This document shows, one piece after another, positions 21,448 through 29,734 of a stretch of 30,131 bases of DNA. The number at the start of each line of letters is the position of its first letter. The first letter of the stretch is position 1. Made by a program: the position numbers and the translations under genes. The notes beneath the pieces were generated by a model. The model searched no databases, was not told where the DNA came from, and saw only the letters and a list, made by a program, of their open reading frames with translations. The DNA comes from a virus: positions 1-30,131 of the IMG/VR virus record IMGVR_UViG_3300020469_000169. The stretch is one strand, 5' to 3'.

Positions 21448-21594
21448 TTATTCTCCGTTTTTAGTTTTAGAAGAAGATTTAAGTTTATCTTTCGATGGGG
21501 TTGCTTCTTCCTTCCAACCCTTACTCTTTAAATGCTCAACACTATTAGGGTGAGCATCTATAGTAGTTTTTCCATTTGGACTAATTAATTTCAT
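21448..21594 (-). CDS. Small tail-region protein (48 aa)
   Basis: A 48-aa protein starting at ATG 21594, with GAGG seven bases upstream, and stopping two bases before the tail tube gene. It fills what would otherwise be a 160-bp gap. The N-terminal half (KLISPNGKTTIDAHPNSVEHLKSKGW) resembles short phage proteins with a folded strand-helix unit found near head-tail genes. The C-terminal half is a Lys/Ser-rich tail. The 69-aa gene after the capsid has a similar plan (short fold plus basic tail). No function is known to me. Confidence 0.6.
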   Translation of the reverse strand: MKLISPNGKTTIDAHPNSVEHLKSKGWKEEATPSKDKLKSSSKTKNGE

Positions 21595-21605
21595 AATTTT
21601 CCTCG

Positions 21606-22052
21606 TTAAACTGCCACATCAGGATTGGTTTCCTTGACATGATAAGTTGTTAAAAATGTCAAAGTAGCATAGCCAACTGGACTTTCACCATCTGCATTAA
21701 ACTCTATATCTGTTGACTCAATATAAATATCTTTTGCCAAATTGTTTAGAGTTGTATCAGCAGCTATAGCTTCTTCAACTTCCTTACATATTGTATCAAT
21801 AGTATCATCAAAATTGGAATTTGCTTTTGCATAACATTCTACTGCTATTGAAAGCTCTCTTTGCATTACTCTATCTGTATGCATAACCAATGGCTCTGAC
21901 TCTTCTGTTTTAGTATAAATTAACAATGCAGGTAATTCAGAATCCTGTAAAGCATAAACTCTACTTTCAAATACTCTTGTAGCTGTAGTGGTAAGTCCTG
22001 TTAAAACAGTTCCTACTCTCTCACGAATTTGCTGCCTGACATGATTTGCCAT
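21606..22052 (-). CDS. Minor tail protein U-like tail terminator
   Basis: 148 aa. RQQIRERVGTVLTGLTTTATRVFESRVYAL, then LPALLIYTKTEESE and the ELSIAVECYAK strand match the lambda gpU-like tail terminator family, which caps the tube and joins it to the head. The order connector, terminator, tube is the usual one. ATG 22052 overlaps the preceding stop by one base. Confidence 0.75.
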   Translation of the reverse strand: MANHVRQQIRERVGTVLTGLTTTATRVFESRVYALQDSELPALLIYTKTEESEPLVMHTDRVMQRELSIAVECYAKANSNFDDTIDTICKEVEEAIAADTTLNNLAKDIYIESTDIEFNADGESPVGYATLTFLTTYHVKETNPDVAV

Positions 22053-22399
22053 TATTGTTCCTCTAAGATAAGTTGAGTTATACCTGTATTGTCTGGTTGC
22101 ACATTTACAACTTTATAGGTAGCACCTGCTTTTATTGTTGTGCCATCTAAGTTTTTATATGCAGGTGCGACTATAGTATCTCCATGAGCTGCACTTGAAA
22201 CATCTGTAGTTTTGCAAAATGCTATTGGTTGAAAACCCTCTACATCTACAGTACCTACATCAATTCCAAAGTATTCTTGCTCTAATATGATTTTGATAGA
22301 AGCTCCTGAGCCGCCTTGAGGAGTATAGGTCACAGTCATTCCATGACCAAAATCTGCATCTAGGTAGCCATCGAAATCTCTATCAAACTCTATTGCCAT
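22052..22399 (-). CDS. Head-tail attachment protein (gpFII-like)
   Basis: 115 aa, beta-rich: FDRDFDGYLDADFGHGMTVTYTP at the N-terminus, a middle VDVEGFQPIAFCKTTDV and a final YKVVNVQPDNTGITQLILEEQ, as in lambda FII-like joining proteins. It would sit at the bottom of the connector. Start and stop overlap the neighbours by one to three bases. Confidence 0.65.
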   Translation of the reverse strand: MAIEFDRDFDGYLDADFGHGMTVTYTPQGGSGASIKIILEQEYFGIDVGTVDVEGFQPIAFCKTTDVSSAAHGDTIVAPAYKNLDGTTIKAGATYKVVNVQPDNTGITQLILEEQ

Positions 22400-22608
22400 T
22401 ATTTTTTAGTTCTTTTTTTTGGTTTTGGAGTTTCAGATTTTTCTAATCCAACGCTTCTGTTGGTTTCTTTTTTTGGCTTGCTTTTGTATTCTTCAGCTTT
22501 ACCATAACCGATAAGTTGTCTACCTAAGTCTATATCAATATCAACAACATCTCCTGCTGACACTCTATCACCTTTAACAACAGTATCTCTTAAAATCAAA
22601 TATTTCAT
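22399..22608 (-). CDS. Small basic head-region protein (69 aa)
   Basis: 69 aa from ATG 22608, chosen because AAGGAG lies directly upstream. The in-frame extension to 22671 runs across a perfect hairpin and is unlikely to be translated. The N-terminal half (YLILRDTVVKGDRVSAGDVVDI) looks like a small beta barrel; the C-terminus is Lys-rich (KSKPKKETNR, KPKKRTKK). Similar small proteins often follow major capsid genes; their role is not known. Confidence 0.6.
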   Translation of the reverse strand: MKYLILRDTVVKGDRVSAGDVVDIDIDLGRQLIGYGKAEEYKSKPKKETNRSVGLEKSETPKPKKRTKK

Positions 22609-22626
22609 ACTTTCTCCTTTTTTAAG

Positions 22627-22650
22627 ATGGGTGGCGGTTAAGCCACCCAT
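22627..22650 (-). terminator. Perfect 9-bp hairpin after the capsid gene
   Basis: ATGGGTGGC and GCCACCCAT (arms 22627-22635 and 22642-22650) form a perfect GC-rich stem with a 6-nt loop, placed between the capsid stop and the ribosome site of the next gene. On the minus strand it is followed by CTTAAAAAAGG, so it lacks the U-run of an intrinsic terminator. It more likely protects the 3' end of capsid mRNA or lowers downstream expression. Confidence 0.5.
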
Positions 22651-22674
22651 ATTACTAGTTTTTAAAACCACTTA

Positions 22675-25269
22675 TTATGAAGCAGCACAGAAACTTACAG
22701 CATGACGCACATTTGTATCCATAGATTGAAGTGCAACCACTCTGACTGTTCCTGAAGTTGAATTACTATAAGGGTCTACAACTATATCTAAACCCCCAAA
22801 AAATCCAACAAGCAGATCACTAAAGTTACCAAATACATAGTTGTTTGCAGTTAATTGTGGTGAAACAACAGCTTTATAACCATTGATTTCATCATTAACA
22901 GCAACAAACTGAGCAGTATTTGTAGCTTTTTCAGTAGTTTTTAATGTGCCATAGTTAGTTGGATGAACTATGTAAGCTAAGTCGCCTAATAGTGCATTGT
23001 CAACTCTAACAGCAGTTTCCATTGAAACCATCTCAGCAAAAGTAGGAGCAGCAGCACTTGAAAGTGATACTGTATTTATTCCTGAAGTGTTAGTAATACC
23101 TGTTGGATTACCTGAACTTCCAGAACCTTCTAATGCAGCGTCATCAATAGCAATAGCCATTGACTTAGCTAGATCATCTCTAATTAAGTTTTCAACATCA
23201 AGTGAAGATTGAATCATAAGTTGTCTCGTTACATCTGTAAATGCTCCACAAGTTTTTGGAGACATTGTCACAGAACCGATAACCATTTCTGACTCACCAG
23301 CAGCTCCGCCTTCAGAACTAATGAAAGCAGCAGTAGCAGCACTTGATTTTCTTGGTATCTTCACATCACCAGATAAGCCATTTAGCGTAGTAGCTAGTGG
23401 CAATACTGCTGAGTTGTTCCTTAAAGAGTCAATGAATGATCCAGCTCTAAAATCTTGACCAATAAGACCTGCGTCATCTGAAGCATTTAAGTCTCTTTGT
23501 GACCAACTTCTTAGAATATCATCTGGAAGCATAACACCTTGAGCAGATTTACCATGTGCTCTTTGTGCTGCTTCAGAACATTCAAATTCAAACTTAGCTT
23601 CTTCTTGTGCTCTCCTATCAGTAGGATTAGCCATAGCATTAATTGCTTTTAGAACGCTAAATCTTTTTGTTTCTTTTTCTGTAAGACCAATATCTTTTGG
23701 AGTTTCTAAAGGAGTATCGTTAGATATGTTATCTAATAATACGCTTCTAAATTCTTCAACAGATTTGCCTTCAGAAATAGCTTGATGTGCTAAATCTCTT
23801 TTATTGTGAGTAACAGCTAAATCAATAATCTCTTTCGAGTTTCTTGCAAATTCTTTTTTAGCAGCTTCAGCACTTTCTGATCTAACTTCATCAAGATTAA
23901 TTTCTTTTTTCTCGTTATCCATTATTTGTACCCTTGCTTTTTCAGCAATTTGTTTAGAACGACCAACTCCAACTAGCCTTGATTGATCCGCAGGTACGCT
24001 CACACTACTAATTTCAAGTGGCGTAAAGCTTGCTCTGTAATAAGGCTCATCTTTGTCTTTCATTCTGGTTAATTTATCAACTCGATACCCTACGCTTATA
24101 TTCATTCGTATGCCATCGAGTACATCTCTAAAAACTTCTTCAGCTAAGTCAGATCGTCCAAATCTTACTACTGCTATTGTCCTCTTAGCAGTCTGATCAA
24201 GTTTAAATTCTTCTACAACACCAATTACCTGATCCATTTTGTGATCCAGTAAAAGTGGTGCTCGTCCAGATTCCATAAACTCCATGTTTATCTCTTCTGG
24301 TGAATGTCCTAGAACTTCCATTCCAAAACTTCTTTCTACAGGCTCTTCACTAGAAACACCAATTCTTACACGTCTATTTTCTTCATCAACAAATTCTGAT
24401 CTTGATAAATCAATAGTTCTGTAATTAACCTTTAGATCAACTACTTTCCTACCTTTTTCATCTTCATCATCATCTCCGTAATGATATGGACGTGCTTCTT
24501 CAGTCATTTCCATTTCTTCGCCTTCTTTTTCTTCATCCTCGTGATGTTTTGCAAACTCAACAACAACTTTGTCATCGGTTTCGCTAACATTGAGGATATG
24601 CCTATCTTCTTTATCTTTCATAGATTTCTCCTCTTTATTTTTGCTTGATAAAGGATGTGATGCAGGCAGCAGATCAGTATCATGCTCGCCTGACTTATAT
24701 TTACCAGTCTTTAAGACTCGTAAAAAATTATTTACTCTTGCCATCGCCCATTGTTCTTTTGACGTAACATTGGGACGCACGCTTGAAGGATTAGTGTTAT
24801 AAGCACCAATTCCTCTGTTGTAAACTTTTTGTAATGTTGCATAACTTGTTCTTTTCGATGCGTTGTCGCCAACCTCTTTATTATGCTCTCTTGCTTTTTC
24901 TCTTAAAGTATCTTCTGTTCCTCTTAACATCATTTCTTCCTCGTAATCTCTATCATCATCCATTTGCTCGACTAACCTTCTTGACCAAGAAAAGCCTGCA
25001 TCTCCACCCCACAACGCCCAAGCTATTCTTCCGTTTGATGGGTAACCATCTTCACCTGAAGAAAAACCCTCTGCTTGTTTGTCAACTTCATGCCTAGAGA
25101 AAAAGCTAAACATTCTCTTTATTGTTTCATCGGAAAGGTTTTCATCAGCAACTATCTGTCTTGCTCTTGTTGCACCAATTCTTGTGCCACCACGACCAAA
25201 CTCTTCTCGCCAGTCTAAGCCTTTTTGTGCTTCAGCTTTCATGCCTTCTGTTGGTTTAGCCATCATCAT
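22675..25269 (-). CDS. Fused N-terminal domain, prohead protease and HK97-fold major capsid protein
   Basis: 864-aa fusion. Residues about 4-105 (TEGMKAEAQKGLDWR, WALWGGDAGFSWSRRLV) and 140-210 (SYATLQKVYNRGIGAY, QWAMARVNNFLRVL) form extra N-terminal modules seen in some phage head proteins. A prohead protease follows (about 275-440), with likely catalytic His343 (LLLDHK) and Ser392 (NISVGYRV). A charged scaffold or delta region spans about 450-600, and an HK97-fold capsid domain runs from about 600 to the end (FISSEGG, SLDVENLIRDDLAKSMA, YIVHPTNYGTL). Protease, scaffold and shell are thus one polypeptide that must cleave itself. An internal start at residue 217 has a strong ribosome site, so a shorter protease-capsid may be the main product. 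The most probable upstream start is the third ATG, 25263, behind AGAGG. Confidence 0.88.
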   Translation of the reverse strand: MMMAKPTEGMKAEAQKGLDWREEFGRGGTRIGATRARQIVADENLSDETIKRMFSFFSRHEVDKQAEGFSSGEDGYPSNGRIAWALWGGDAGFSWSRRLVEQMDDDRDYEEEMMLRGTEDTLREKAREHNKEVGDNASKRTSYATLQKVYNRGIGAYNTNPSSVRPNVTSKEQWAMARVNNFLRVLKTGKYKSGEHDTDLLPASHPLSSKNKEEKSMKDKEDRHILNVSETDDKVVVEFAKHHEDEEKEGEEMEMTEEARPYHYGDDDEDEKGRKVVDLKVNYRTIDLSRSEFVDEENRRVRIGVSSEEPVERSFGMEVLGHSPEEINMEFMESGRAPLLLDHKMDQVIGVVEEFKLDQTAKRTIAVVRFGRSDLAEEVFRDVLDGIRMNISVGYRVDKLTRMKDKDEPYYRASFTPLEISSVSVPADQSRLVGVGRSKQIAEKARVQIMDNEKKEINLDEVRSESAEAAKKEFARNSKEIIDLAVTHNKRDLAHQAISEGKSVEEFRSVLLDNISNDTPLETPKDIGLTEKETKRFSVLKAINAMANPTDRRAQEEAKFEFECSEAAQRAHGKSAQGVMLPDDILRSWSQRDLNASDDAGLIGQDFRAGSFIDSLRNNSAVLPLATTLNGLSGDVKIPRKSSAATAAFISSEGGAAGESEMVIGSVTMSPKTCGAFTDVTRQLMIQSSLDVENLIRDDLAKSMAIAIDDAALEGSGSSGNPTGITNTSGINTVSLSSAAAPTFAEMVSMETAVRVDNALLGDLAYIVHPTNYGTLKTTEKATNTAQFVAVNDEINGYKAVVSPQLTANNYVFGNFSDLLVGFFGGLDIVVDPYSNSTSGTVRVVALQSMDTNVRHAVSFCAAS
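24619..24634 (-). promoter_or_regulatory. Internal ribosome-binding site in the protease-capsid gene
   Basis: AAAGAGGAGAAATCTATG on the minus strand: AGAGGAG lies six bases before an in-frame ATG (24621, residue 217), exactly between the N-terminal modules and the protease part. It is stronger than the site at the first start codon. It would give a 648-aa protease-capsid and a minor 864-aa long form. Confidence 0.65.
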
Positions 25270-26752
25270 CCTCTGTTGCTCCAGTAATATTAGCTTCTAC
25301 TGGTTGCTTCTGACCAAAAGGTTGATAAGCAAGTTCTATATCATATTGTTTTGCAAGCTCTATTTCTTTTTGATGCTGCTCAAATAATTCTTCAACATCT
25401 CTGCCGTAAGATGAGCTTATGTCACTATAAGTGACTGTACCATTTTGTAATCCAATAACATTTGCCTGCATCTCTTTTAATGGGTCAATCCAAGAGAATG
25501 ATCTTGGAATATAAGTTATACCTCTTGAGAACTTATCATATTTAGATATTGGTAAATTCATGTAGCCAGTTATTATTGCCATTTCAAGCCAAGACTTAAA
25601 TATTGGATCAACGAAATGTTCAATAACAAATTGCTGCATAAGTTGATAATTACTTCTATCCTCTAAAGCTCCTTGACGGATTGATGAGTAGTTTACACTT
25701 GTAAGATCGTTGGAAAGTGAGTGATATGAAATGTTTAGACCACTAGCAATGCTTCTTAAAACGCTTGTTGTAAATGACTCAAATGCAGAAGTAGGATGTG
25801 TTGGATCAAAGCTTTGGAAAGATGTTCCGTTAGGAAGCTGCTCAAAAACGCCAGCTTGAGCAGTCATTGTTGGATTAAAAGTATCTTCATAATCACCATC
25901 ACCAACATAACCATCACCATCTGGACTAGTGAAGAAGCCCATCTTTGAAGCACCTACTCTAGCAGCTACTATTTCCGCTTCAAGATATGCGTTAAGTTGT
26001 TTAACATTTGCCATAACAGGTGCAATAAAAGATACGCCTCTTGTTTGTTCTGCTCTGTTTGGTAAGTAAGCGTGTATGATTTCATCCGCAGGAACTCTTA
26101 TGTGTTCTTGCGTTGGACTATGATAAGTGTTGTCATAAGGATGATTCTTAAATAAATGATATGCTACTGGCTTGTCGTTTTTATCAACTTCAACACCCAT
26201 CTTAATTGAGTTGCCATTACCTTTTGCCATTTGATTTTTTTGCTCATCTAAATGATCTGCTTCCAAAAACTGTATTTGAAAACCAAAAGGTGAGTCGGAT
26301 GTTTTTACTTTTCTAATTAAAACTTCACCATCTCTTAGTAAGGTTTCAATAAATATTTTTTGGCAATCTAAGAATGATAATCTTCCATTTGTTGTGCAGT
26401 TTCCTAAATGCGTCCACTCACGCCATGCTTGCTCTATAAGCTGGTTTCCTCCAATGTCTAATGACCCATTATCATCACGACTCTTGGAGGACACTCTTAC
26501 GCCTTGCTTGCCAATGACATTAGATACCATAAGATTTAAGTATCTTGAGATATATGCGTCATTCCTCGCTAACTCTCTTCCTCTGTCTCGTAAGACTCTA
26601 AGGTTGTCCTTGACTTCTGCATCGGCACTAGTGGAGCTAATTAAAAAATCTCCAAATAATCTGCCTGTATTTGCACCTTGATAGCTTCTAGTAAAAGCTC
26701 TCTTTTTAGTTTTCTTTTTATTATTTCCTAATAAATTATCGTACCAAGCCAT
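25256..26752 (-). CDS. Portal protein (lambda family)
   Basis: 498 aa. The N-terminal TGRLFGDFLISSTSADAEVKDNLRVLRDRGRELARND and the later LNLMVSNVIGKQGVRV, FLEADHLDE and GVSFIAPVMANVKQLNAYLEAEIVAARVGA are hallmark stretches of lambda B-like portal proteins. Twelve copies form the DNA entry channel. The stop overlaps the start of the protease-capsid gene by 14 bases, and the start overlaps the gpW-like gene by one base. Confidence 0.9.
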   Translation of the reverse strand: MAWYDNLLGNNKKKTKKRAFTRSYQGANTGRLFGDFLISSTSADAEVKDNLRVLRDRGRELARNDAYISRYLNLMVSNVIGKQGVRVSSKSRDDNGSLDIGGNQLIEQAWREWTHLGNCTTNGRLSFLDCQKIFIETLLRDGEVLIRKVKTSDSPFGFQIQFLEADHLDEQKNQMAKGNGNSIKMGVEVDKNDKPVAYHLFKNHPYDNTYHSPTQEHIRVPADEIIHAYLPNRAEQTRGVSFIAPVMANVKQLNAYLEAEIVAARVGASKMGFFTSPDGDGYVGDGDYEDTFNPTMTAQAGVFEQLPNGTSFQSFDPTHPTSAFESFTTSVLRSIASGLNISYHSLSNDLTSVNYSSIRQGALEDRSNYQLMQQFVIEHFVDPIFKSWLEMAIITGYMNLPISKYDKFSRGITYIPRSFSWIDPLKEMQANVIGLQNGTVTYSDISSSYGRDVEELFEQHQKEIELAKQYDIELAYQPFGQKQPVEANITGATEDDDG

Positions 26753-27378
26753 TATGTGTAATCTGTTGGGTTAATTGTTGAAGTTGAACCAAACTTAACT
26801 TTAATAGTATTGCCTGATCCTTGTTTGTTTCTAATTCTTGCTAATTTTATTTCTTTTAAATATTCAGCTTTATATCTATCTCTGAAAGTCATTAATTCAT
26901 CAACACTCATTCTAGATAAAGACCTTCCTGCTATTGAGAACGAAGATTGATCTATTGTTGCTCTGCCTTCTATTACAGCTTCTATTGCATCAAGAACTTT
27001 TTTTGCGTGACTTCTAATGTCAGCATTGGTGTTGGCAAGATTTTCAGTAATCTCAGTTCTACCTGAGTCAACCATAATTCTTTCAGAGTCAGATGATCTA
27101 GTAATATATGCTTCCCAAATATAATCGCCAACAGAATAAGAAGCAGTAGTTGATGATCCTACTTCTATATAATAAGTGTCATCTGCTTCTGTTGCTGTTA
27201 TAGTAAATTTGTGACTTCCACCACCTCCACTATCTTCGTGAAACTCGTAAGTTAGTGCAAAAGCACTTGGAGAGTAGTCGGACGCAAGATCATCTCTTTT
27301 CCATGTAAATCTATCTCCTGCTACTAATACAGCAGGTTCAGCAGTTGGATAATTTGTTCTATCGAATTTATTACTCAA
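26752..27378 (-). CDS. gpW-like head-tail joining protein with N-terminal beta domain
   Basis: 208 aa. The C-terminal third (SIAGRSLSRMSVDELMTFRDRYKAEY, then a basic helix and KVKFGS) matches gpW-like joining proteins. The N-terminal 120 residues form a beta-rich domain (FTWKRDDL, FTITATEADDTYYIEVG) not found in lambda gpW. Translation appears to start at TTG 27378, with GAGG five to six bases upstream; no ATG fits. It is the first gene behind the promoter/operator at 27392-27438 and sits between TerL and portal, as usual for W-like genes. Confidence 0.65.
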   Translation of the reverse strand: MSNKFDRTNYPTAEPAVLVAGDRFTWKRDDLASDYSPSAFALTYEFHEDSGGGGSHKFTITATEADDTYYIEVGSSTTASYSVGDYIWEAYITRSSDSERIMVDSGRTEITENLANTNADIRSHAKKVLDAIEAVIEGRATIDQSSFSIAGRSLSRMSVDELMTFRDRYKAEYLKEIKLARIRNKQGSGNTIKVKFGSTSTINPTDYT

Positions 27379-27391
27379 GCAGACCTCATTA

Positions 27392-27438
27392 AATAGATTA
27401 ATCTATTATCACATTATGGTTTTCTATATAAATGTCAA
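27392..27438 (-). promoter_or_regulatory. Putative head-gene promoter with 16-bp palindromic operator
   Basis: In the 63-bp gap after TerL the minus strand has TTGACA (27438-27433) and CATAAT (27418-27413), the same boxes as the early promoter but 14 bp apart, which is short. Just downstream, where the transcript would begin, is the perfect 16-bp palindrome AATAGATTAATCTATT (27392-27407). Both this and the early promoter share TTGACAT and CATAATGT. Confidence 0.5.
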
Positions 27439-27441
27439 CAA

Positions 27442-29265
27442 TTATTTCCAAGAAGTAGCAAAATTTTGTGGTTTTCTTGCTACTTTCTTAGACTTTTGTC
27501 CAGTTTTTATTGGTTTTTCTACATTTGTCATAATTTTTTGCTCTATAACATCAAAATTAGGATTGAGTATATAAATTGCTGCAAAATTATATACCATTGT
27601 ATCTAAAGCTTCGTTTCTTGGACGTATTTGCTTCCATACAAGTGATTTACGACCTCTTACAAACTTTGTTATTCTTTTTTCTGCTGTTAGTTGTTTGAAA
27701 TATTCCTCATCTACATCTGCTGGAAAGTGTAAAGTAGAGTTTTCGACATCTGTTGATAGTCTTGCGAATATAGCTTCTTTTGCTGTATCTGTGCCTATAG
27801 GGTAAAGTACAGCTTTATTTTTACCAACAAAAGAAGGTTTATTAGCTATTGGCTTACCAAGCTGGTTTATACCCTTAATACTGAAAACTCTTCTTGATTG
27901 TCTAGGTTTTGTAAATTGATATACTTGGTTAGTATGGTGACCACCAGAGTCTATGCATACGCAAGAAACAGGAATGGGTCTACCATCTTCAGTTACAAAC
28001 CTTTGCTTGATATATTCATCTAATTCTTGCCAAACCTTTAATCCATTGGGATCACCCCAGAAAATTCTATACTCTAGCACCCAAGCTTCATAATCACGAC
28101 CCCATCCCATTAACTGTAATTCAAGTCTATCTTTCTGGGTATCGCAACCAGCAGTTATGACTAATACGCTTTCTGGTATTGAATTTACGTCATAGTGCAA
28201 TCTTCTGTTTAAAAGTGTTTCATATTCTACGCCTTCACCTTGTTCTTCCCAAGTTTCGCCTAGCGAAGTATTAATCCAAGTTTTTAACATTTCAGGTTGC
28301 TTCTTTGCTTCAAGAAAGTTTGTTGCCATGTTTGCCCATGTTGACCAAACAGAATACAGTTCTGATATATGGAAGCCTGCTGTATCTTTACTGGTATCAG
28401 TAGCAACCCACTTACCATGTTTTAACATCCATTGCTTCTTACTTTCATCTATAACAGCACCACACTCATTGCAGGCGTAAGCAGCAGTTTCAGGCTTGTT
28501 TTCTTCCCACACTACATTTGACCATTTTAAAACTTGATACTCATTACATTCAGGGCATGGCACTTCATAGTATCTTTTATCTGACTCTTCAAAAGCGGTT
28601 TCAATTCTTGATAAACCTTTTACTGTTGGCGTTGAGCACATATATATCTTTCTGTTCCAGAATGTAGTAGTTCTTTTTGTAGCAAGAGATATAGGATCAC
28701 CTTCAGCACCAGCAGAAAGTTCGTAGCGGTCGCACTCATCTGCTAACAATAATCTGACTGGTCTTGAAGCCAGTCCACTTGCAGAATTAGAACCAACTAT
28801 TGTTAGATGACCTGAAGGAAATGATTTATGTAATACAGTATTGCCTGAGTCACGACTTCTAGGGTCTTTTACACAACCCCTGATTTTTTCTGAGTCACGT
28901 ATCATAGTAGCAAGTCTGTCCTTAGAAAACGCTTGAGCCATCTGTAGTGTTGGTTGCATGATTAGCATAGGAGCAGGGTCTTGATCTATGTAGTAAGCAA
29001 TTACATTTAGCAGTATCTCTGTAGCACCAACCTGTGCTGACTTCATAAATACTATGCGGTTTATATCTGGATCATTGAAAGCATCCATAATATCTCTTTG
29101 ATACTCTGCTCTGCTAGTTCGCCATTGTCCAGCTTCAGCAGATGACTCAGCAGATAGCTTTCTATATCTGTCCGCCCAATCGCTAATCTTAAGATTTGGC
29201 GGAGGTGTCCAAGTCTTTCTTGTTTTTTGTAATACTTTTTCTATATTTTTGAGGTATTCCATCAT
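27442..29265 (-). CDS. Terminase large subunit (GpA family)
   Basis: 607 aa. ATPase domain with Walker A-like KSAQVGAT (75-82) and Walker B LLLADE (172-177). A zinc-finger-like pair follows (Cys237-x2-Cys240 and Cys265-x2-Cys268), as is usual in GpA-type terminases. The nuclease domain begins near VITAGCDTQKD with Asp375. It cuts concatemers and drives DNA into the prohead. The start at ATG 29265 lies within the end of the TerS gene (77-base overlap). A GpA-type terminase with a Nu1-like small subunit points to packaging from cos-type sites, like lambda. Confidence 0.93.
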   Translation of the reverse strand: MMEYLKNIEKVLQKTRKTWTPPPNLKISDWADRYRKLSAESSAEAGQWRTSRAEYQRDIMDAFNDPDINRIVFMKSAQVGATEILLNVIAYYIDQDPAPMLIMQPTLQMAQAFSKDRLATMIRDSEKIRGCVKDPRSRDSGNTVLHKSFPSGHLTIVGSNSASGLASRPVRLLLADECDRYELSAGAEGDPISLATKRTTTFWNRKIYMCSTPTVKGLSRIETAFEESDKRYYEVPCPECNEYQVLKWSNVVWEENKPETAAYACNECGAVIDESKKQWMLKHGKWVATDTSKDTAGFHISELYSVWSTWANMATNFLEAKKQPEMLKTWINTSLGETWEEQGEGVEYETLLNRRLHYDVNSIPESVLVITAGCDTQKDRLELQLMGWGRDYEAWVLEYRIFWGDPNGLKVWQELDEYIKQRFVTEDGRPIPVSCVCIDSGGHHTNQVYQFTKPRQSRRVFSIKGINQLGKPIANKPSFVGKNKAVLYPIGTDTAKEAIFARLSTDVENSTLHFPADVDEEYFKQLTAEKRITKFVRGRKSLVWKQIRPRNEALDTMVYNFAAIYILNPNFDVIEQKIMTNVEKPIKTGQKSKKVARKPQNFATSWK

Positions 29266-29734
29266 CTGCTAACTCTTGTAATGCATCATGTACTTGTTCT
29301 TTAATAGCTTCTTCTACTTCCGAATATTTATCAAGAGTTAGAACTTGATGTGCCACTCTCGAAGGCAAGCCCAGCAGCTTTGCTCTTACGTTAGCAACAT
29401 AATCAATCCAAGTATCGGCAACTAAGTCTGATGGTATTAATTTAGCTTCAAGCTCTGAAACTTCTAATTCTGCTTTGTCAGCTTGAGCCTTAGTAAGTCT
29501 AGCCTTCTCTTCAGCTATATCAGCACCGCCATCTTTCTTCGTATATCTAGCAGCTTTTCTTAAATAGTTAAGATACTGTAGCCTGCAAGCGTCTATGTTT
29601 ACAGGTGATCTACCAGAACCAATAGTAACAACATTATTTCTTATTAGGTCATTGATTGACTGTGGCGATAATCCCAAATGCTCTGCTAGTTCCTTTCTTG
29701 TTGCCAATATTTGTTTCCAATTAACTCTCGTCAA
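29189..29734 (-). CDS. Terminase small subunit (Nu1-like)
   Basis: 181 aa. An N-terminal winged helix-turn-helix (ATRKELAEHLGLSPQSINDLIRNN) recognises the packaging site. A coiled-coil middle (EEKARLTKAQADKAELEVSELEAKL) and a C-terminal part that would bind TerL follow, as in Nu1-like subunits. The best start is TTG 29734, since no in-frame ATG precedes the HTH; no good Shine-Dalgarno is visible, so the N-terminus is uncertain. It is the first structural-operon gene from the right end. Confidence 0.8.
   Translation of the reverse strand: MTRVNWKQILATRKELAEHLGLSPQSINDLIRNNVVTIGSGRSPVNIDACRLQYLNYLRKAARYTKKDGGADIAEEKARLTKAQADKAELEVSELEAKLIPSDLVADTWIDYVANVRAKLLGLPSRVAHQVLTLDKYSEVEEAIKEQVHDALQELADDGIPQKYRKSITKNKKDLDTSAKS

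Noticed and set aside
22609-22671. 21-residue N-terminal extension of the 69-aa post-capsid protein
   Set aside because: It would be encoded by the hairpin and by the ribosome site itself. ATG 22608 directly behind AAGGAG is far better.
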